NCBI RefSeq assembly: GCF_001707825.1
Contig: NZ_LYBM01000004.1
Location: 103,728-167,727 of the forward strand
Reading direction: 5' to 3'
Length of the DNA stretch: 64,000 nucleotides
Source of the DNA: Veronia pacifica
Lineage (GTDB): Bacteria; Pseudomonadota; Gammaproteobacteria; Enterobacterales; Vibrionaceae
Of this stretch, positions 63,906 through 64,000 are shown piece after piece. The position numbers and the translations under genes are program-made. The notes under the pieces are model-generated. The model searched no databases and was not told the origin of the DNA. It saw nothing but the letters and a program-made list of their open reading frames with translations. Each line of letters opens with the position of its first letter. Within the stretch, counting starts at the first letter, position 1.

Positions 63906-64000
63906 TTTGACCTATGCAATCTGTGTGGGCACTCGTGAATGATAGACATAAAGATTTATCGATGTTTACTGAGTGGCCAAACGAAAACTCTTCGGAGTAA

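Noticed and set aside
1..64000. CRISPR array or prophage
   Set aside because: No regularly spaced repeats, no cas genes, and no phage structural, integrase or lysis genes were seen.

Overview
The window is a piece of chromosome from a gammaproteobacterium, most likely a member of the Vibrionaceae (Vibrio/Grimontia/Enterovibrio/Photobacterium group). The evidence is the gene order: rpsU-yqeY-dnaG-rpoD opposite tsaD; plsY / folB-folK-uppP; cca; gspAB; SH3 protein-pit-DUF47 / ygiF-MCP-glnE; hldE; tolC / nudF-yqiB-cpdA-yqiA-parE-parC; pyrBI next to argF-arcA; rraB; pepA-holC-valS opposite lptFG. The proteins also closely resemble enteric and vibrio homologues. Genus and species cannot be fixed from the sequence alone.

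Layout. (1) Positions 1 to about 5.3 kb are an AT-rich accessory segment. It holds a zinc-ribbon protein cut by the window edge, facing a two-gene unit made of a DGQHR/ParB-like protein and a protein with a HEPN-type RNxxxH motif. The second gene is split by a frameshift inside a GA-repeat tract. Next come a frameshifted small gene, a Coa1-domain membrane protein and a small orphan. The segment abuts the 3' end of a tRNA-Ile2(CAU) gene. (2) 5.4-19.1 kb is core housekeeping: the macromolecular synthesis operon, tsaD, plsY, folate genes, undecaprenyl-PP phosphatase, the CCA-adding enzyme and a fused GspA-GspB protein. (3) 19.1-21.35 kb is a second AT-rich island: hairpins, a degenerate reading frame, two tandem related two-TM micro-proteins, a dead IS200-type transposase and a perfect 30-bp-arm palindrome. 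(4) 21.4-43.5 kb is core again: phosphate uptake, triphosphatase, a frameshifted chemoreceptor, glnE, lipid A and heptose genes, tolC, the nudF-to-parC cluster, an acyltransferase and idi. (5) 43.5-49 kb is nitrogen, pyrimidine and arginine metabolism: ridA, pyrBI with a pyrL leader and attenuator, argF with a tandem ARG box, and arcA. (6) 49-63.4 kb holds rraB, a MarR-GNAT fusion, a DUF898/M48 pair, valS, holC, pepA, lptFG, an RDD protein, tRNA-Leu(CAA) and a TPR-like/GGDEF protein. (7) The right edge is the promoter and leader region of an rRNA operon whose 16S gene lies just outside.

Functionally, most of the window serves replication and transcription initiation, translation quality (two tRNAs, tsaD, cca, valS), envelope building (plsY, uppP, lipid A acyltransferase, hldE, lptFG, tolC) and carbamoyl-phosphate use (pyrB, argF, arcA). 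The parts most likely to hold something new are the left-edge DGQHR + HEPN unit, a possible phase-variable defence module, and the tandem micro-protein island beside the IS200 remnant.
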